Below are positions 6,671-7,377 of a stretch of 7,377 nt of DNA, in pieces. The notes under the pieces were generated by a model that worked only from the letters and a program-made list of their open reading frames with translations, did no database searches and was not told the DNA's origin. The position numbers and the translations under genes were made by a program. Source of the stretch: Dehalococcoidia bacterium UBA5629 (GTDB taxonomy: Bacteria; Chloroflexota; Dehalococcoidia; GIF9; UBA5629); contig DIKB01000143.1 in NCBI GenBank assembly GCA_002421445.1, forward strand, positions 1-7,377. The letters run 5' to 3'. Every line of letters begins with the position of its first letter. Position 1 is the stretch's first letter.

Positions 6671-6913
6671 TCAAGTGGTTACATTATTAGTCGGGTTCTC
6701 TGACAGCAATCTTTTTGCTTCACCAGCGAGATCGGCGGGAACCATGACCTCCATTTGCCCCAGCCCGTCCACAGTGAGACCGTAGACTATTCCGGCGCTT
6801 TCATAATGGAGCATCACCGGGATGCCGGCACTTTCCAGACGTCCTTTGACAATATAGGCTTCCGGTTCTCCCGCTGCCACATAAACTCTGGTAAACTCAG
6901 GTTCCTTATTCAT
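6671..6913 (-). CDS. Small DUF2007-like protein
   Basis: 80 residues, soluble, no cysteine. The order VYVAAGEPEAYIVKGRLESAGIP (residues 10-32), a central strand region, then a VMVP strand (56-59) and an ALA/EAKRLL-type helix near 63-70 matches the small ferredoxin-like fold annotated as DUF2007 (putative signal-transducing protein), which I recognise by pattern only. Family function is not established. The start at 6913 gives the expected N-terminus right before the first strand. There is no Shine-Dalgarno, and a TATAAT lies only 12 bp upstream, so the mRNA may be leaderless or nearly so. It is separated from the cysteine-rich gene upstream by a terminator and from greA by 141 bp with a hairpin, so it is probably a single-gene unit. 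Confidence 0.85.
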   Translation of the reverse strand: MNKEPEFTRVYVAAGEPEAYIVKGRLESAGIPVMLHYESAGIVYGLTVDGLGQMEVMVPADLAGEAKRLLSENPTNNVTT

Positions 6914-6925
6914 AATGTTAAAGTA

Positions 6926-6931
6926 ATTATA
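6926..6931 (-). promoter_or_regulatory. -10 box immediately upstream of the DUF2007-like gene
   Basis: A perfect minus-strand TATAAT lies 12 bp before the ATG at 6913. With a 17-bp spacer the -35 position reads TTTTTG, which overlaps the T tract of the upstream terminator. A start about seven nt downstream leaves a leader of only about six nt. Confidence 0.5.
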
Positions 6932-6951
6932 CTGATTTACGATGAAAACAA

Positions 6952-6981
6952 AAAGGCCGCAGCAAAATTGCTGCGGCCTTT
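6952..6981 (-). terminator. Intrinsic terminator of the cysteine-rich gene
   Basis: A perfect 14-bp inverted repeat (6952-6965 with 6968-6981, core GGCCGCAGC/GCTGCGGCC) is followed on the minus strand by the T-rich run TTTTTGTTTT. The plus-strand side has no T run, so it is directional. It lies 35 bp after the stop codon at 7016 and insulates the DUF2007-like gene from that transcript. Confidence 0.93.
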
Positions 6982-7015
6982 ACTGTCTAGTTTAAACTGA
7001 GTTTAAGAGATTAGC

Positions 7016-7377
7016 TTATTTCTTTGCGACGCATGCACAGTTGGCGCCCTTAGCGGTTGCCAGGTTATCAGTGAAGCACCAGCTATCACCGACACACTGC
7101 GGATGAGCACAGCCGCTGACGCCCCAGTCACCACCGGAACAAGCAGCGCACGGGCCATTGGCGCAGGAAAGGCTGCCACAGGGCTCGCCCTTACCGGAGA
7201 CCGTAGCGACGCATGCGGCACAGCCGCGATGATTGGGATGACTGTTATCCAGTCTCGGTTTCGTGCTGATATCATCGGCAGCCCAGCTTTTGTTGGCGAA
7301 GCAGGAGCTGACGCCCCAGACATAACCATTTTTGCCGCAATCGGAGCAGGTCGATACTGTTGCCGTGCTGCAATCTT
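7016..7377 (-). CDS. Cysteine-rich repeat protein, C-terminal part (runs off the window edge)
   Basis: 119 residues are visible; the start lies beyond position 7377. The frame is open from the edge to the TAA at 7016-7018 and contains 15 cysteines. It holds two diverged copies of a unit of about 64 residues: CxxC, then WGVSxC (W20 to C25; W84 to C89), then SW (S30-W31; S98-W99), then a Cys-Ala-rich end with CVA (C55; C115). The second copy carries extra cysteines (C71, C94, C100). The low charge and many scattered cysteines would suit an exported disulfide-bonded or metal-binding protein, but the N-terminus, where a signal peptide would be, is missing. I do not recognise the family. A competing frame at 7003-7329 is open but lacks any such pattern. 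The strong terminator downstream supports a real gene. Confidence 0.75.
   Translation of the reverse strand, partial: DCSTATVSTCSDCGKNGYVWGVSSCFANKSWAADDISTKPRLDNSHPNHRGCAACVATVSGKGEPCGSLSCANGPCAACSGGDWGVSGCAHPQCVGDSWCFTDNLATAKGANCACVAKK
7115..7319 (-). repeat. Two copies of a 13-bp direct repeat within the cysteine-rich gene
   Basis: GCTGACGCCCCAG on the plus strand occurs at 7115-7127 and 7307-7319, exactly 192 bp (64 codons) apart. It encodes the WGVS core of the two protein repeats, so it reflects internal duplication of the coding sequence, not a mobile or regulatory repeat. Confidence 0.75.

Noticed and set aside
6480..6674. 64-codon minus-strand frame spanning the gap before greA
   Set aside because: It covers the TATAAT boxes and hairpin, overlaps the greA start in another frame, lacks a Shine-Dalgarno and resembles no family.
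7003..7329. Open frame of 108 codons on the minus strand overlapping the cysteine-rich gene
   Set aside because: It is an Ala/Ser/Val-rich shadow with no motif. The other minus frame has two matching cysteine-rich repeats and is open to the window edge.
1..7377. CRISPR array, tRNA or rRNA gene, insertion sequence
   Set aside because: I saw no regularly spaced repeats, no cloverleaf or rRNA-like segments, and no transposase motif or terminal inverted repeats.

Overview
This is a bacterial chromosomal segment of moderate GC in which every gene I can support lies on the minus strand, so transcription runs from high to low coordinates. The bacterial-type class II lysyl- and seryl-tRNA synthetases and GreA establish that it is bacterial. 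The order greA-lysS-serS, together with many small Cys4 zinc-ribbon proteins, a DUF2007-like protein and FN3-bearing membrane proteins, reminds me of Chloroflexota, particularly Dehalococcoidia and uncultured relatives. That placement is an impression, not something the sequence proves.

Layout in transcription order: (1) 7377-7016, the C-terminal part of a cysteine-rich protein (15 Cys in 119 visible residues) made of two diverged copies of a ~64-residue unit. It ends in a strong intrinsic terminator (6952-6981). (2) 6913-6671, a small DUF2007-like protein with a perfect TATAAT almost on top of its start codon. (3) 6670-6530, an AT-rich gap holding three TATAAT hexamers on an exact 12-bp pitch, a 12-bp hairpin, a fourth TATAAT and a near-perfect Shine-Dalgarno. 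(4) 6529-3291, a tight housekeeping cluster greA-lysS-serS with gaps of 9 and 20 bp. (5) 3290-3144, a gap with an inverted repeat enclosing a TATAAT. (6) 3143-50, three genes rich in Cys4 zinc ribbons: a 123-residue protein with four ribbons, a 122-residue protein with three, and a 737-residue membrane protein. Positions 1-49 are AT-rich; I see no gene and no convincing terminator there. No gap between genes exceeds 300 bases.

The most unusual part is the last cluster. The 737-residue protein joins four zinc ribbons on the predicted cytoplasmic side, one transmembrane helix, three FN3 domains and a C-terminal TlpA/ResA-like thioredoxin domain with an intact WCVPC site, predicted to lie outside the membrane. 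Its N-terminal three-ribbon block has the same cysteine layout as the separate 122-residue protein encoded immediately upstream. The neighbours therefore look like a duplicated zinc-ribbon module, one copy free in the cytoplasm and one tethered to an extracytoplasmic redox domain. A role in redox or envelope sensing or protein assembly is inference only.

Secondary points are a GreA whose two usual catalytic tip acids are replaced by Gly and Asn, and the cysteine-rich repeat protein cut by the window edge.
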